Source: Terriglobia bacterium (GTDB taxonomy: Bacteria; Acidobacteriota; Terriglobia; Acidiferrales; UBA7541). Taken from it: a stretch of 53,355 bases of DNA. The stretch spans positions 1 through 53,355 of the forward strand of contig JAIQES010000027.1 of the NCBI GenBank assembly GCA_020073705.1. The letters are read 5' to 3'. The position numbers and the translations under genes were made by a program. Of this stretch, positions 43,574 through 52,999 are shown piece by piece. Below the pieces are notes generated by a model. It was not told the DNA's origin. It made no database searches and was given only the letters and a program-made list of their open reading frames with translations. Every line of letters begins with the position of its first letter. Position 1 is the stretch's first letter.

Positions 43574-46012
43574 ATGAAGCGATCCATAGAAAAAGTCGTC
43601 GTGCTGGGTGCGGGAACCATGGGCGCGCGAATTGCAGCGCACCTAGCCAATGCTGGAATCTGGTGCGCGCTGCTCGATATCGTTCCTCCGGAGCCCAGCG
43701 CCGAGGAAAGGGCACGCGGGCTTACCGTTGCCAGCCCCGAAGTTCGCAATCGGATTGTGCGCGCAGGCCTCGCTGCCGCCGCAAAATCCAGGCCCGCGGC
43801 ATTTTTCGCGCGCGGCCTCGAACATCGCATCGTCACGGGCAATTTCGAAGACGACCTCAATCTCTGCGCCGAAGCGGACTGGATCATCGAGGCCGTCGCG
43901 GAGAATATCGAGATCAAGCGCGCATTGCTCGCGCGCGTCGCGCAGGTTCGAAAACCCGGCGCCATCGTCAGTACGAACACTTCCGGCCTGCCAGTCCGCC
44001 GCATCGCCGAGGGCCTGCCCGAAGAATGGCAGCAGAATTGGGCCGGCACGCACTTCTTTAACCCGCCCCGCTACCTGAAGCTGGTCGAAATCATACCCGG
44101 ACCCGCAACGCGTCCCGACGTGATCGCGGCGCTCACCGAATTCTGCGACCACAAACTTGGCAAGGGCGTCGTCGTCGCCAAGGATACACCGAATTTCATC
44201 GCCAACCGCATTGGCACCTATTCGATGCTGAATGCGATTCGCCTGATGGGCGAACTCGGCATGACGTTCGAAGAGGTGGATGCGTGCACTGGGCCTGCGA
44301 TCGGATGGCCGAAGTCCGCGACGTTCCGTTTAGCGGACCTGGTCGGCATTGACGTGCTCCTGCACGTCGTGCGCAACATCTACGACAATATTTCCGCCGA
44401 TGAATCGCGAGAGCTTTATCATGTGCCGCCCGTGATCGAGGAACTAGTTCGCCGCGGATGGCTGGGGAACAAGACGGGCCGCGGTTTCTATCAGCGCGTG
44501 AAGAAATCTGGCGGGGAATCCGAAATCCTCACGCTCGATCCCGCGAAAATGGAATACCGCCCGCAGCAGAAGGCGCGATTCGCTTCCATCGAAGCGGGCA
44601 AAGCCATCGAGGACACGCGCGAGCGGCTGCGCATGCTGGCCGGCCCTGTGCTCGCGGAAAAAGAAAGCGACAAGGCGCAGAAATTTATCTGGGGCATGAT
44701 CTCGGAGATGTGCCTGTACGCCGCGCGGCGCGTTCCCGAAATCTCGGACTCGATTGTGGACTTGGACCGGGCGATGCGCTGGGGGTTCGGCTGGGAGCTG
44801 GGCCCGTTCGAAACCTGGGACGCGGTCGGCGTCGAAGCGATGGTAAAAGAGTTCGAAAAAGAGGGCGAGGCGCTGCCGCCGCTGGTCACAGATCTTCTAT
44901 CTTCGGGAAAGAAAACGTTCTATCAGTCCGCCCAGGGCGAAACGTCGTATTTCGATCTCGCGAGTAAAGGTTACAAACCCGCGCCACAGCCCGAAGGGGT
45001 CCTCATTCTGAAATCGCTCAAGGACCGCGCGAAGGAGATCGAGAAAAATTCTGGCGCGAGCCTGATTGATCTGGGCGATGGCGTCGTCTGCTGCGAATTC
45101 CACGCCAAGATGAATGCCATCGGCGGCGACCTTCTCGCCATGATCAGCAAAGGGCTTGCGCGACTGCGCACAGACTTCGACGCCATGATAATCGCCAACC
45201 AAGCCGTGAATTTTTCCGCTGGCGCGAATCTGATGCTCATCCTGATGACCGCGCAGGAGCAGGAATGGGACGACTTGCATCTCATGGTCCGGCAATTCCA
45301 GAACGCCACCCTCGCCATCAAGCACGCGCAGAAACCCGTGGTGGCCGCGCCGCAGGGCCTGGCGCTCGGCGGCGGTTGTGAGATCGCGCTGCACGGCACG
45401 CGGATCCACGCCGCAGCCGAAGCCTACATTGGCCTAGTCGAAACCGGCGTGGGGCTGATTCCGGGCGGCGGCGGCACCAAGGAAATGATGATACGCGCCA
45501 ACGAGCGCGCTGAAGGCGAGGAGAACCTCGATCTGTTCCACGCGCTCAAGCCGGTGTTCGAAAATATCGCCATGGCGAAGGTCTCCACCAGCGGGGAAGA
45601 AGCGCGCGAGTTGGGCTATCTCCGCCGCGCCGACCTGGTGGCGATGAACCTTGACCGCCTCGTCGCCGACGCGAAGCAAACCGCGCTGGGCCTGGTCCGC
45701 GCCGAGTGGCGCAAGACAGCACCCGCGCCCACTGAACCTTCCATCCGCGTGCTTGGGGAGGAGTTCAGCGCCGCGGCGAAGCTTGCCGTCCACATGATGC
45801 TGCGCGGGGAGTTCATCAGCGAATATGACGCGCTGGTCGCGCGCAAGCTGGCGCACGTGATGTCCGGCGGCGCGCTCACGTCGTCGCAACTGGTGAGCGA
45901 ACAATACATACTTGACCTTGAACGCGAAGCCTTCGTCTCGCTCTGCGGCGAGCGCAAGACGCAGGAGCGCATTGCGCACACGCTTAAGACAGGAAAACCT
46001 CTGCGAAACTAA
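43574..46012 (+). CDS. fadN: Bifunctional 3-hydroxyacyl-CoA dehydrogenase/enoyl-CoA hydratase (FadN type)
   Basis: Beta-oxidation enzyme of 812 residues with the dehydrogenase first and the hydratase last, the FadN order (FadB has the reverse). The NAD site is VVVLGAGTMGARIAAHLANAG, the catalytic His is in THFFNPPRYLKLVEI, and the hydratase has FSAGANLMLILM, GGGCEIALHG and the Glu-bearing VETGVGLIPGGGGTKE. It is followed by thiolase and later acyl-CoA dehydrogenase genes, giving a near-complete cycle. Confidence 0.95.
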   Translation: MKRSIEKVVVLGAGTMGARIAAHLANAGIWCALLDIVPPEPSAEERARGLTVASPEVRNRIVRAGLAAAAKSRPAAFFARGLEHRIVTGNFEDDLNLCAEADWIIEAVAENIEIKRALLARVAQVRKPGAIVSTNTSGLPVRRIAEGLPEEWQQNWAGTHFFNPPRYLKLVEIIPGPATRPDVIAALTEFCDHKLGKGVVVAKDTPNFIANRIGTYSMLNAIRLMGELGMTFEEVDACTGPAIGWPKSATFRLADLVGIDVLLHVVRNIYDNISADESRELYHVPPVIEELVRRGWLGNKTGRGFYQRVKKSGGESEILTLDPAKMEYRPQQKARFASIEAGKAIEDTRERLRMLAGPVLAEKESDKAQKFIWGMISEMCLYAARRVPEISDSIVDLDRAMRWGFGWELGPFETWDAVGVEAMVKEFEKEGEALPPLVTDLLSSGKKTFYQSAQGETSYFDLASKGYKPAPQPEGVLILKSLKDRAKEIEKNSGASLIDLGDGVVCCEFHAKMNAIGGDLLAMISKGLARLRTDFDAMIIANQAVNFSAGANLMLILMTAQEQEWDDLHLMVRQFQNATLAIKHAQKPVVAAPQGLALGGGCEIALHGTRIHAAAEAYIGLVETGVGLIPGGGGTKEMMIRANERAEGEENLDLFHALKPVFENIAMAKVSTSGEEARELGYLRRADLVAMNLDRLVADAKQTALGLVRAEWRKTAPAPTEPSIRVLGEEFSAAAKLAVHMMLRGEFISEYDALVARKLAHVMSGGALTSSQLVSEQYILDLEREAFVSLCGERKTQERIAHTLKTGKPLRN

Positions 46013-46347
46013 CGGCCCATGGGTTGGAGTAATTCTATAGATCGTCGTCGGCGAGGCGGTGGCCGTGGCCGTTGGTTTCGAGCCGGTGGTAGAGGAAGAC
46101 CTAGTACAGATTGGACGCGACAATTTCTTCGCCGAGTACGTGGGTTTCGACGCAGAGGAAAGGGACGCGAAGTCCCGCGCGCTGGAGTCTTGCATGCCGC
46201 GAATAGCACGGCCTGTTGCGTTTCTGCCTGCATCGGCATCCAATAGTCACTGCGTGAAGAGCGGAACACGGGCCACCCTTCGCCCGGCACAGCGGGCTCA
46301 GGGTTCACCCCGAAGGGACTCACCCTGAAGGACAAGCGAGGCACACG
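46013..46347. other. 335-bp gap inside the fad cluster
   Basis: Between fadN and fadA there is no convincing gene. A plus-strand reading at 46059-46328 (89 codons) and antisense readings overlap here but carry no signature. CACCCCGAAGGGA and CACCCTGAAGGA near 46300-46330 are short direct repeats of dispersed type. The gap is long for an operon, so fadA may have its own promoter. Confidence 0.4.
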
Positions 46348-47544
46348 ATGAGAGAAGCCGTTATAGCGAGCTCGGTCCGCACGGCGGTCGGAAAGGCCTT
46401 CAAAGGGGCATTACGCGCCACGCGTCCTGATGATCTTGGTGCCATCGCCATTCAGGAAGCGATTCGCCGCGTGCCAGGCCTTGACCCGAAGGAGATCGAA
46501 GACGTCATCCTGGGCTGCGCGATGCCGGAGGCCGAACAAGGCATGAACGTCGCGCGTATCGCGGCGTTGCGGGCGGGTCTGCCCGTCGAAATTTCGGCAA
46601 TCACGATCAACCGGTTCTGTTCTTCTGGCTTGCAGTCGATTGCCATGGCCGCTGAGCGAATTATGGCCGGACACGGCGACGTCATTCTTGCCGGTGGCGC
46701 CGAATCCATGAGCTTGGTTCCGATGGGCGGCAACAAGGTTTCGCCGAATCCTTGGCTGATGGACCACAATCCGGACGCCTACCTCAGCATGGGCTTGACC
46801 GCAGAAAATGTTGCCCGCAAGTACGGCATCACGCGCGAGCAAGCGGACCAGTTTTCACTCGCGAGCCACAAGAAGGCTCTCGCCGCAATTGCCGCTGGAA
46901 AATTCAAAGATGAAATCGTGCCTGTGGAAGTGAAAACGATTGCCGTGACGAATGGCACAAACGGCCACGCCGCCAGGGCAAAAACAACCACGGCCATATT
47001 TGAAATGGACGAAGGCCCGCGCGCCGACACGTCCCTGGAAGCTCTCGCGAAGCTCAAGCCCGCGTTCCACGTGCGGGGCACAACCACCGCCGGGAACAGC
47101 TCGCAGATGAGCGACGGCGCAGCCGCCGCCATCGTCATGAGCGCCGAGCGCGCCCATGCGCTGGGCGTCAAGCCGTTGGCGCGCTTCCTCGGGTTTGCCA
47201 CAGCGGGCGTGCCGCCCGAAGAAATGGGGATCGGCCCAGCCTTCGCGATCCCAAAGGCCTTGAAGCTTGTAGGGTTGAAGCTCGATGAGATCGACGTCAT
47301 CGAACTCAATGAAGCGTTTGCGGTGCAGGCTCTCGCGGTGATCAAGGCGCTTGGTCTCGACGCCGCGCGCGTCAATCCAAATGGCGGCGCGATTGCGCTC
47401 GGGCATCCTCTCGGATGCACCGGCGCGAAACTTACTGCGGGCATCCTGCGAGAACTCGAGCGGCGCAATGCGCGCTACGGCATGGTCACGATGTGCATCG
47501 GCGGAGGCATGGGCGCCGCCGGAATCTTCGAGCGCATCGCGTAG
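46348..47544 (+). CDS. fadA: Acetyl-CoA acyltransferase (thiolase, FadA)
   Basis: Last step of beta-oxidation, 398 residues. The acyl-enzyme Cys is in [16 protein letters not shown], the His is in [15 protein letters not shown], and the second Cys is in [15 protein letters not shown]. Full length, with the typical [13 protein letters not shown] block. Same direction as fadN, gap 335 bp. Confidence 0.96.
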   Translation: MREAVIASSVRTAVGKAFKGALRATRPDDLGAIAIQEAIRRVPGLDPKEIEDVILGCAMPEAEQGMNVARIAALRAGLPVEISAITINRFCSSGLQSIAMAAERIMAGHGDVILAGGAESMSLVPMGGNKVSPNPWLMDHNPDAYLSMGLTAENVARKYGITREQADQFSLASHKKALAAIAAGKFKDEIVPVEVKTIAVTNGTNGHAARAKTTTAIFEMDEGPRADTSLEALAKLKPAFHVRGTTTAGNSSQMSDGAAAAIVMSAERAHALGVKPLARFLGFATAGVPPEEMGIGPAFAIPKALKLVGLKLDEIDVIELNEAFAVQALAVIKALGLDAARVNPNGGAIALGHPLGCTGAKLTAGILRELERRNARYGMVTMCIGGGMGAAGIFERIA

Positions 47545-47685
47545 CCGGGCGCGCCGGTAAGTCGCGGCTATTTGGTGTGTCGTGCCGCACACGGTCACGC
47601 GATGCATGAAGTTTGCTCTCACGCCGTAACCCCGGTAGAATGTTTATCTACACTGTAGTCCGTCCTGGTCACCGAGAAAGGGAAT

Positions 47686-48141
47686 ATGGCTCCTAGAACC
47701 GTCTGGCATTTTGCTTATGGCAGTAACATGAACCGCGCTCAAATGCGCTCCCGCGCCGGGAATATTCTGGAAGAGCATAACGCGTACTTGCCGAATTTCG
47801 AACTGCGCTTTAACAAGAGAGTCCGCGGCGGCACCGCCGGCGCCAACGTGCAGCCGGCGCCGGGAAAAACCGTCCACGGCGTGTTATATAAGATTGACGA
47901 GAGCGCCTTGCGGAGTCTGGATCGTTATGAAGGCGTTCCCGAGCACTACCGGCGTATCGAAGTGCCTGTGACGCCCGACGACGGCCAGCCTGTTCCCGCG
48001 CAGGTTTACATCGCGTCGAAAGTGGAAAAGGGGCTGCGGCCGGCGGCGTATTATTTGCAGGCGATTCTCGAAGGCGCAGGGGAACACAGCCTGCCTGCTT
48101 CTTACATTGGGGAGATCAAGACGGCCGCGGGCGCTGCCTGA
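47686..48141 (+). CDS. Gamma-glutamylcyclotransferase-like (GGCT/AIG2 fold) protein
   Basis: 151 residues. The YGSN signature is seen as FAYGSNMNRAQMRSR. Others are VHGVLYKIDESALRSLDRYEG, which gives the catalytic-type Glu in YEG, and a C-terminal YYLQAIL. Members cyclise gamma-glutamyl amino acids or amines to 5-oxoproline. The position between thiolase and acyl-CoA dehydrogenase genes is unexpected. Substrate unknown. Confidence 0.88.
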   Translation: MAPRTVWHFAYGSNMNRAQMRSRAGNILEEHNAYLPNFELRFNKRVRGGTAGANVQPAPGKTVHGVLYKIDESALRSLDRYEGVPEHYRRIEVPVTPDDGQPVPAQVYIASKVEKGLRPAAYYLQAILEGAGEHSLPASYIGEIKTAAGAA

Positions 48142-48198
48142 GCGCCGCAGCCCAACTGCTGCGGCTGACCGCGGAAGGTTTCCGGACCAGGAGGGACC

Positions 48199-49998
48199 AT
48201 GGCCACAACATCGTTACCGCGAGCGGCGTCTCGCGGGGGCAGTTTTTTGGTAGAGGCATGCGCGCCGGAAGACGTCTTTACACCCGCAGAACTAACCGAC
48301 GATCAGAAACTCATCGGCCAGACCGCCGAAGAGTTTGTTCTCAACGAAGTAGTTCCCCTCATTCCTGATCTTGAACAGCACAAGCCCGGCCTGCTGCCGC
48401 AATTGCTTAAGAAAGCGGGCGAGATCGGTCTGCTCGGCGGAGGCGTGCCGGAAGAGCACGGCGGCGCGGGGCTCGACAAAGTGTCGAGCGTGCGGCTCGC
48501 GGAAAAGGTGTCGGTGTATGCCTCGTTTGCGGTAAGCCACGGAGGCCACTCCGGCATTGGAACGCTCCCGATTGTTTTCTTTGGCACCGAAGAACAGAAG
48601 AAGAAATATCTTCCATCGCTCGCCACGGGCGAAAAACTGGCCGCGTACTGCCTATCGGAGCCGCAGGCGGGTTCGGACGCGCAAAACTCGCGCACCCGCG
48701 CCGTACTTTCACCCGACGGCCGGTCTTGGATCCTGAACGGACAGAAGATGTGGATCACCAACGGCGGGTTCGCGGACGTGTATATCGTCTTCGCGAAAGT
48801 GGACGGCGAAAAATTCTCATGCTTCATTGTCGAGCGCGGGTTCCCGGGTTTTTCCGCCGGCGCGGAAGAAAAGAAGATGGGTCTGAAGGGCAGCTCGACG
48901 ACGGCCCTGTTTTTTGAGAACTGTCAGGTGCCGAAGGAAAACCTGCTGCACGAGGTCGGTCGCGGGCACATCGTCGCGTTCAATATCTTGAATGCCGGGA
49001 GGTTCAGCCTGGGCGCGTATTGCACAGGCGGGGCCAAGCGCACGTTGGAAACCGCTTCGAAGTACGCGAAGGAGCGCTTTGCCTTCGGCAAACCCATCGG
49101 CGATTTTGGCCTGATCCGGGCGAAGCTGGCCGAGATGGCCATTCGGATCTTTGCCGTGGAATCGATGATTTACAGGACCGCCGGACTAATGGACCGCGCC
49201 ATCGCAGCGGCGGGCGAGGCCGCGGACACGTCGCAGCAATCGATGAAGGTATTCGAAGAATACGCGATCGAGAGTTCGATCAGCAAGGTGTACGGTTCGG
49301 AGCTGCTGGATTTCGTTGTTGATGAAGCCGTGCAGATTTTCGGCGGCTACGGTTTTCACGAAGATTATCCGGTTGCGCGGGCGTATCGCGATTCGCGCGT
49401 CAACCGGATTTTCGAGGGCACGAACGAAATTAACCGCATGCTCATCATACAAATGTTGATGAAGCGCGCGATGTCGGGCGCCTTACCGCTGCTGCAGGCC
49501 GGCGCGAATCTGCGTGATGAAATCCTGGCCGGGCCGTCGTTCGAGGAGCCGCCAGCGGGAGCCTGGGCCGATGAAGAGCGCATCCTGGCGGGCGTGAAAA
49601 AAGCATTTCTGCTCGTTGCGGGCGCGGCGCTGGACAAACATCGCGATCGCCTTGCGGATCAGCAGGAAATCGTCGCCGCGCTTTCCGACATCGTGATGGA
49701 GTGTTACGCAATCGAATCTTCCCTGCGGCGCGTGCAGAAGGCGGAAGCCGCTCGCGGGCCGCAATCGTCGTCTGCAATGGCGGACGCGGCGCGTGTGTCG
49801 CTTCACGATGCCGCCGACCGGGTTGACACTGGGGCGCGCAGGGCGCTTGCCGCCGTGCTCGAAGGCGACATGCTGCGGACACAGCTCGCTGTACTTCGGC
49901 GCTTCCTGAAGCGCGAACCTGCCGACACGATCGCGATGCGGCAGCGTATTAGCGCGGCGGTGCAGGCCAGCGACCGCTACCCATTCGAGGACCGCTGA
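48199..49998 (+). CDS. fadE: Acyl-CoA dehydrogenase (long-chain, VLCAD/ACAD9-like)
   Basis: First oxidation step of beta-oxidation, FAD-dependent, 599 residues. The ATG has AGGAGGG upstream. FAD and substrate blocks are YCLSEPQAGSDAQNSR, WITNGGFADVYIVFAKVDG, RFAFGKPIGDFGLIRAKLAEM and QIFGGYGFHEDYPVARAYRDSRVNRIFEGTNEINR-type end. A C-terminal extension of about 150 residues beyond the usual 400 resembles VLCAD-type enzymes that form a membrane-associated dimer. It probably acts with the fadN and fadA products. Confidence 0.95.
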   Translation: MATTSLPRAASRGGSFLVEACAPEDVFTPAELTDDQKLIGQTAEEFVLNEVVPLIPDLEQHKPGLLPQLLKKAGEIGLLGGGVPEEHGGAGLDKVSSVRLAEKVSVYASFAVSHGGHSGIGTLPIVFFGTEEQKKKYLPSLATGEKLAAYCLSEPQAGSDAQNSRTRAVLSPDGRSWILNGQKMWITNGGFADVYIVFAKVDGEKFSCFIVERGFPGFSAGAEEKKMGLKGSSTTALFFENCQVPKENLLHEVGRGHIVAFNILNAGRFSLGAYCTGGAKRTLETASKYAKERFAFGKPIGDFGLIRAKLAEMAIRIFAVESMIYRTAGLMDRAIAAAGEAADTSQQSMKVFEEYAIESSISKVYGSELLDFVVDEAVQIFGGYGFHEDYPVARAYRDSRVNRIFEGTNEINRMLIIQMLMKRAMSGALPLLQAGANLRDEILAGPSFEEPPAGAWADEERILAGVKKAFLLVAGAALDKHRDRLADQQEIVAALSDIVMECYAIESSLRRVQKAEAARGPQSSSAMADAARVSLHDAADRVDTGARRALAAVLEGDMLRTQLAVLRRFLKREPADTIAMRQRISAAVQASDRYPFEDR

Positions 49999-50003
49999 AC
50001 CGG

Positions 50004-50558
50004 GTGCCGCGACCAGCCCATTCGAAGGCCCCTTCGTACTCTTGGATTCGGAGGCTCGCCACGCCCTATTTGCCCGGCTATCGCGCCGCCGCTGAGGCGC
50101 GTGGGGCGTTGCGCGGGTACCGGTTCTTCGCGCATGGCGCGCCCCGGACGCGGACGCAGTCGGGGTTTTTCGTCGGGTATCTCATCGATCCTGCAAACCA
50201 CGAGTTTCTTCGGCCGCAAACTCCGGAATGCATCGTGTTTGCTTTTATCGAACCGGTCGGTTCCGCGTCGTATTGCCGCTTGGTCACGGCGGAAGGGTCG
50301 CTACTGCACCGGACGGCAAAATATATCGTTTGTCTGACGCATCGGCCTCCCCGATTCGCATGGTCCGAGAATCAGGCCGTTGTGCTGGCTCGCCATTTCT
50401 CAATGCGGGCATGGCCGGCTGAAAAACATCAACACTATTCCCGGAACTTCTTCATCGAAACGCTGGCGTGGCTGGTGCGCAGCGGCCTAGTTAGGAAACT
50501 TGCTTCCGAAGCGTCACTTTCCGGCGGGAGAGCGCGCTCCATAGAACGCAAGAAATAG
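50004..50558 (+). CDS. Hypothetical protein (184 residues)
   Basis: Not recognised. The GTG start is 6 bp past the fadE stop, which suggests coupling. The C-terminal two-thirds (PECIVFAFIEPVGSASYCRLV to NFFIETLAWLVRSGLVRKL) have natural composition, while the Arg/Pro-rich N-terminus is less convincing, so the true start may be later. No signal or membrane part. Opposite-strand readings exist in the same region. Confidence 0.5.
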   Translation: MPRPAHSKAPSYSWIRRLATPYLPGYRAAAEARGALRGYRFFAHGAPRTRTQSGFFVGYLIDPANHEFLRPQTPECIVFAFIEPVGSASYCRLVTAEGSLLHRTAKYIVCLTHRPPRFAWSENQAVVLARHFSMRAWPAEKHQHYSRNFFIETLAWLVRSGLVRKLASEASLSGGRARSIERKK

Positions 50559-50734
50559 TTCCCAAATTCCGTACAGATCCTTCCAGAAACTGTACTAATG
50601 GTCCTGCATCGAAAGTTCTAAGCCATGAACACTCCAGTACCATATGAAAATGGCCAAGTTGCGGTTCAAATAGTCATGAATCATCTGGTCGATGAATTGC
50701 ATCCAATCACACGTTCCGGAAAGGACCCTCTTAG

Positions 50735-51049
50735 ATGAAGGCACGTCGGATGATCAGCGAGAAGAAGGCCCGGAAGTGGATGTGGATGGGGCTACTGGCT
50801 TTCGTTGCATTACAGCTTTATTTCGTTCAGGAGATGCTCGCAGCTCTGATGCTTTTCGCGGGCGCATTCGCAATCCTTGCGACAGTGGCGCTGGCGCTGT
50901 ATCTGATAGATCGCGCCGGCCAGTGGAGTTTGGAATGGGCAGGACAACACTCTCGTCCCGCACTTCATTTGGCGCGCCGTGGTTGGGCCCTGGTGGAAGA
51001 TCTCAGTAAAAAGCCGTTCCGCCATCCACGTTCAGAGCCTGTCCGGTAA
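50735..51049 (+). CDS. Small membrane protein (104 residues)
   Basis: Basic N-terminus (MKARRMISEKKARKWMW) followed by two closely spaced hydrophobic helices (about 17-38 and 35-58, together LLAFVALQLYFV and AALMLFAGAFAILATVALAL), then an amphipathic helix and a basic end. It is probably an inner-membrane protein. The 3' end overlaps the convergent SDR gene by 47 bp. No function recognised. Confidence 0.65.
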   Translation: MKARRMISEKKARKWMWMGLLAFVALQLYFVQEMLAALMLFAGAFAILATVALALYLIDRAGQWSLEWAGQHSRPALHLARRGWALVEDLSKKPFRHPRSEPVR

Positions 51050-51785
51050 TCGCGCTGGCGTGGTCCGAGCAGAGGAACAGGGCCGCCGCGGCAATGTCAT
51101 CTGCGGTTTGTCCGCGGCCCTGCAGGACGGTTTTAAGAAAATCGGCCAGTTGGTTCTCTGGTGTCACACCCATCCGTTTGGCAAGTGTTTCACCCAGATC
51201 CTTTGACATTTTGGTTTCTGTTACCGCACCCGGGCATATCGCGTTCACGCGCACACCTTTGCGGGCGGCTTCGGCTGCGGCTACGCGCGTCAGGCCGAGC
51301 ATTCCTGCCTTTGCTGCAGCATAAGGCGAGCCCCATGGAAACGCGGATTTCGCAGAAAGGCTCGAAATGTTCAGGATGGTTCCCGAGCCGCGCTCGTACA
51401 TCCCGGGAAGTACCAGACGCGTCAACAGATAGGCCCCGCGCAAGTGCACGGCGATCACGCGGTCCCACTCCGGCGGATTGATCTCCTCCACCGGCTTCAC
51501 CGGACCGTAATCTCCAGCGTTGTTCACCAGAATGTCGATGCGGCCGAACTGCGCCTCGCAGGTTCGTATGAGATGCTCGCAGTGTTTTTCGTCGGCGACA
51601 TCGGTTGGGACGGCCGCTGCCCGGCCGCCCGCATCGCGGATTTCCTTTGCCACGGTTTCAATTTCCGATTTTGTGCGCGCAGCGACTACGGCCGCCGCGC
51701 CTTCGCCCGCAAATTTCCGAGCGATGGCACGGCCGATCCCGCGCCCTCCCCCGGTTATGACCGCCACCTTTCCAGCTAACAGCAT
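51003..51785 (-). CDS. Short-chain dehydrogenase/reductase (SDR, FabG-like)
   Basis: NAD(P)-dependent oxidoreductase of 260 residues from ATG 51785 (site AAGGAGA). The cofactor loop is VITGGGRGIGRAIARKF, with NNAG at ILVNNAGDYG, the catalytic Ser in LNISSLSAKSA, and YAAAK (YxxxK) at SPYAAAKAGML. The end ITGQALNVDGG is FabG-like, but the substrate cannot be told. Convergent with the small membrane protein gene. Confidence 0.93.
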   Translation of the reverse strand: MLLAGKVAVITGGGRGIGRAIARKFAGEGAAAVVAARTKSEIETVAKEIRDAGGRAAAVPTDVADEKHCEHLIRTCEAQFGRIDILVNNAGDYGPVKPVEEINPPEWDRVIAVHLRGAYLLTRLVLPGMYERGSGTILNISSLSAKSAFPWGSPYAAAKAGMLGLTRVAAAEAARKGVRVNAICPGAVTETKMSKDLGETLAKRMGVTPENQLADFLKTVLQGRGQTADDIAAAALFLCSDHASAITGQALNVDGGTAFY

Positions 51786-51937
51786 GTGGGCGTCTCCTTG
51801 TATCGTCAGAATAGCATCCTGCTTGCGCCCAGCCAAACCATGCATCCGAGAATCTTTGAGAAACCAGAGAGCCGCCAAAAGGTCGCTTAAGGGTCCCCGA
51901 CCGTGATAATGTAATACGGAGTTGCTGAGGCTGGATA

Positions 51938-52912
51938 ATGAGCTACCAGACCGAATCTGGAAGTGAAGGGAAGAGTTTGATCCGAGTGCGCCCCCGGGGG
52001 TTCTGCGCCGGGGTGGTGCGCGCGGTGGACATCGTAGAATTGGCGCTTCAAGCGTATGGCCCGCCCGTGTATGTCCATCATGAAATCGTGCACAACCGGT
52101 ATGTGGTGGAACAGCTTCGGCAAGATGGCGCTATCTTCGTCGAGACGGTCGAGGAAGTTCCGTTGGGAGCGGTCCTGGTATTCAGCGCGCACGGGGTTCC
52201 GCCCACGACGCGCGAAGAGGCGCGGCTGCGCGAGTTGCGCGTGATTGACGCGACCTGCCCGCTGGTGACGAAGGTCCATCTGGAGGCGCTGAGGTTCGCG
52301 CGCGAAAACCGCACGATCGTCTTGATTGGGCATCGGGACCACCAGGAAATTGTGGGCACGTCGGGCGAAGCTCCGAAGCAGACGCTGGTGGTGGACAGCG
52401 TGGAAGCGGTGGACGCACTCGAGGTTGAGGATCCGGATCGCCTGGCGTATCTGACGCAGACGACGCTGAGTCTATACGACACCCAGGAAATTGTCGCGCG
52501 ACTGCGCGAGCGGTTTCCCTTGATTACCGGTCCGGCTTCCGATGACATATGCTACGCCACGCAGAACCGGCAGGAAGCGGTCGAGCAGTTGGCGCGCGAA
52601 GTGGATTTGATTCTTGTGGTTGGTTCGCCCAATAGTTCAAACTCGAACCGATTGGTCGAAGTCGCCAAGCGCTCGGGAGTGCCTGCGCAGTTGATCGACA
52701 ATGCCAAGGACATTGATGCGAAGTGGCTCAAAAGCATCCGCCGCGTGGGTCTGACCGCTGGCGCATCGGCGCCGGAAATTTTGGTTGAGCAGGTGAGCGA
52801 GCGTCTTGCTGAACTGGGGTACAAGGACCAGCGCGATCTTGAGCTGATCCGTGAAGATGTGCGGTTCACGCTTCCTGCGGTACTGACCACCATCGCGCCG
52901 GCTTCGAAGTAG
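51938..52912 (+). CDS. ispH: 4-hydroxy-3-methylbut-2-enyl diphosphate reductase
   Basis: Last enzyme of the MEP isoprenoid pathway, making IPP and DMAPP with a [4Fe-4S] cluster, 324 residues. The three cluster Cys are in RGFCAGVVRAVD, DATCPLVTKVH and DDICYATQNRQ. Substrate and catalytic residues are visible in VHHEIVHNRYVV, FSAHGVPP and VVGSPNSSNSNRL. Full length. Confidence 0.97.
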   Translation: MSYQTESGSEGKSLIRVRPRGFCAGVVRAVDIVELALQAYGPPVYVHHEIVHNRYVVEQLRQDGAIFVETVEEVPLGAVLVFSAHGVPPTTREEARLRELRVIDATCPLVTKVHLEALRFARENRTIVLIGHRDHQEIVGTSGEAPKQTLVVDSVEAVDALEVEDPDRLAYLTQTTLSLYDTQEIVARLRERFPLITGPASDDICYATQNRQEAVEQLAREVDLILVVGSPNSSNSNRLVEVAKRSGVPAQLIDNAKDIDAKWLKSIRRVGLTAGASAPEILVEQVSERLAELGYKDQRDLELIREDVRFTLPAVLTTIAPASK

Positions 52913-52999
52913 GGTTGACAGGGTTTTGATTCCGAAAGCGTGGAAAACAACCACGCAGTCCGTTGGGGCGGATGCTTTTCCAATTTCAGGAGGGCTATT

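Noticed and set aside
45434-46243. 269-codon antisense frame over the end of fadN
   Set aside because: The sense frame has clear hydratase motifs; the antisense reading has no signature.
50571-50595. LexA-like box GTACAG...CTGTAC
   Set aside because: The half-site order and 13-bp spacing do not fit LexA, and no DNA-repair gene is adjacent.
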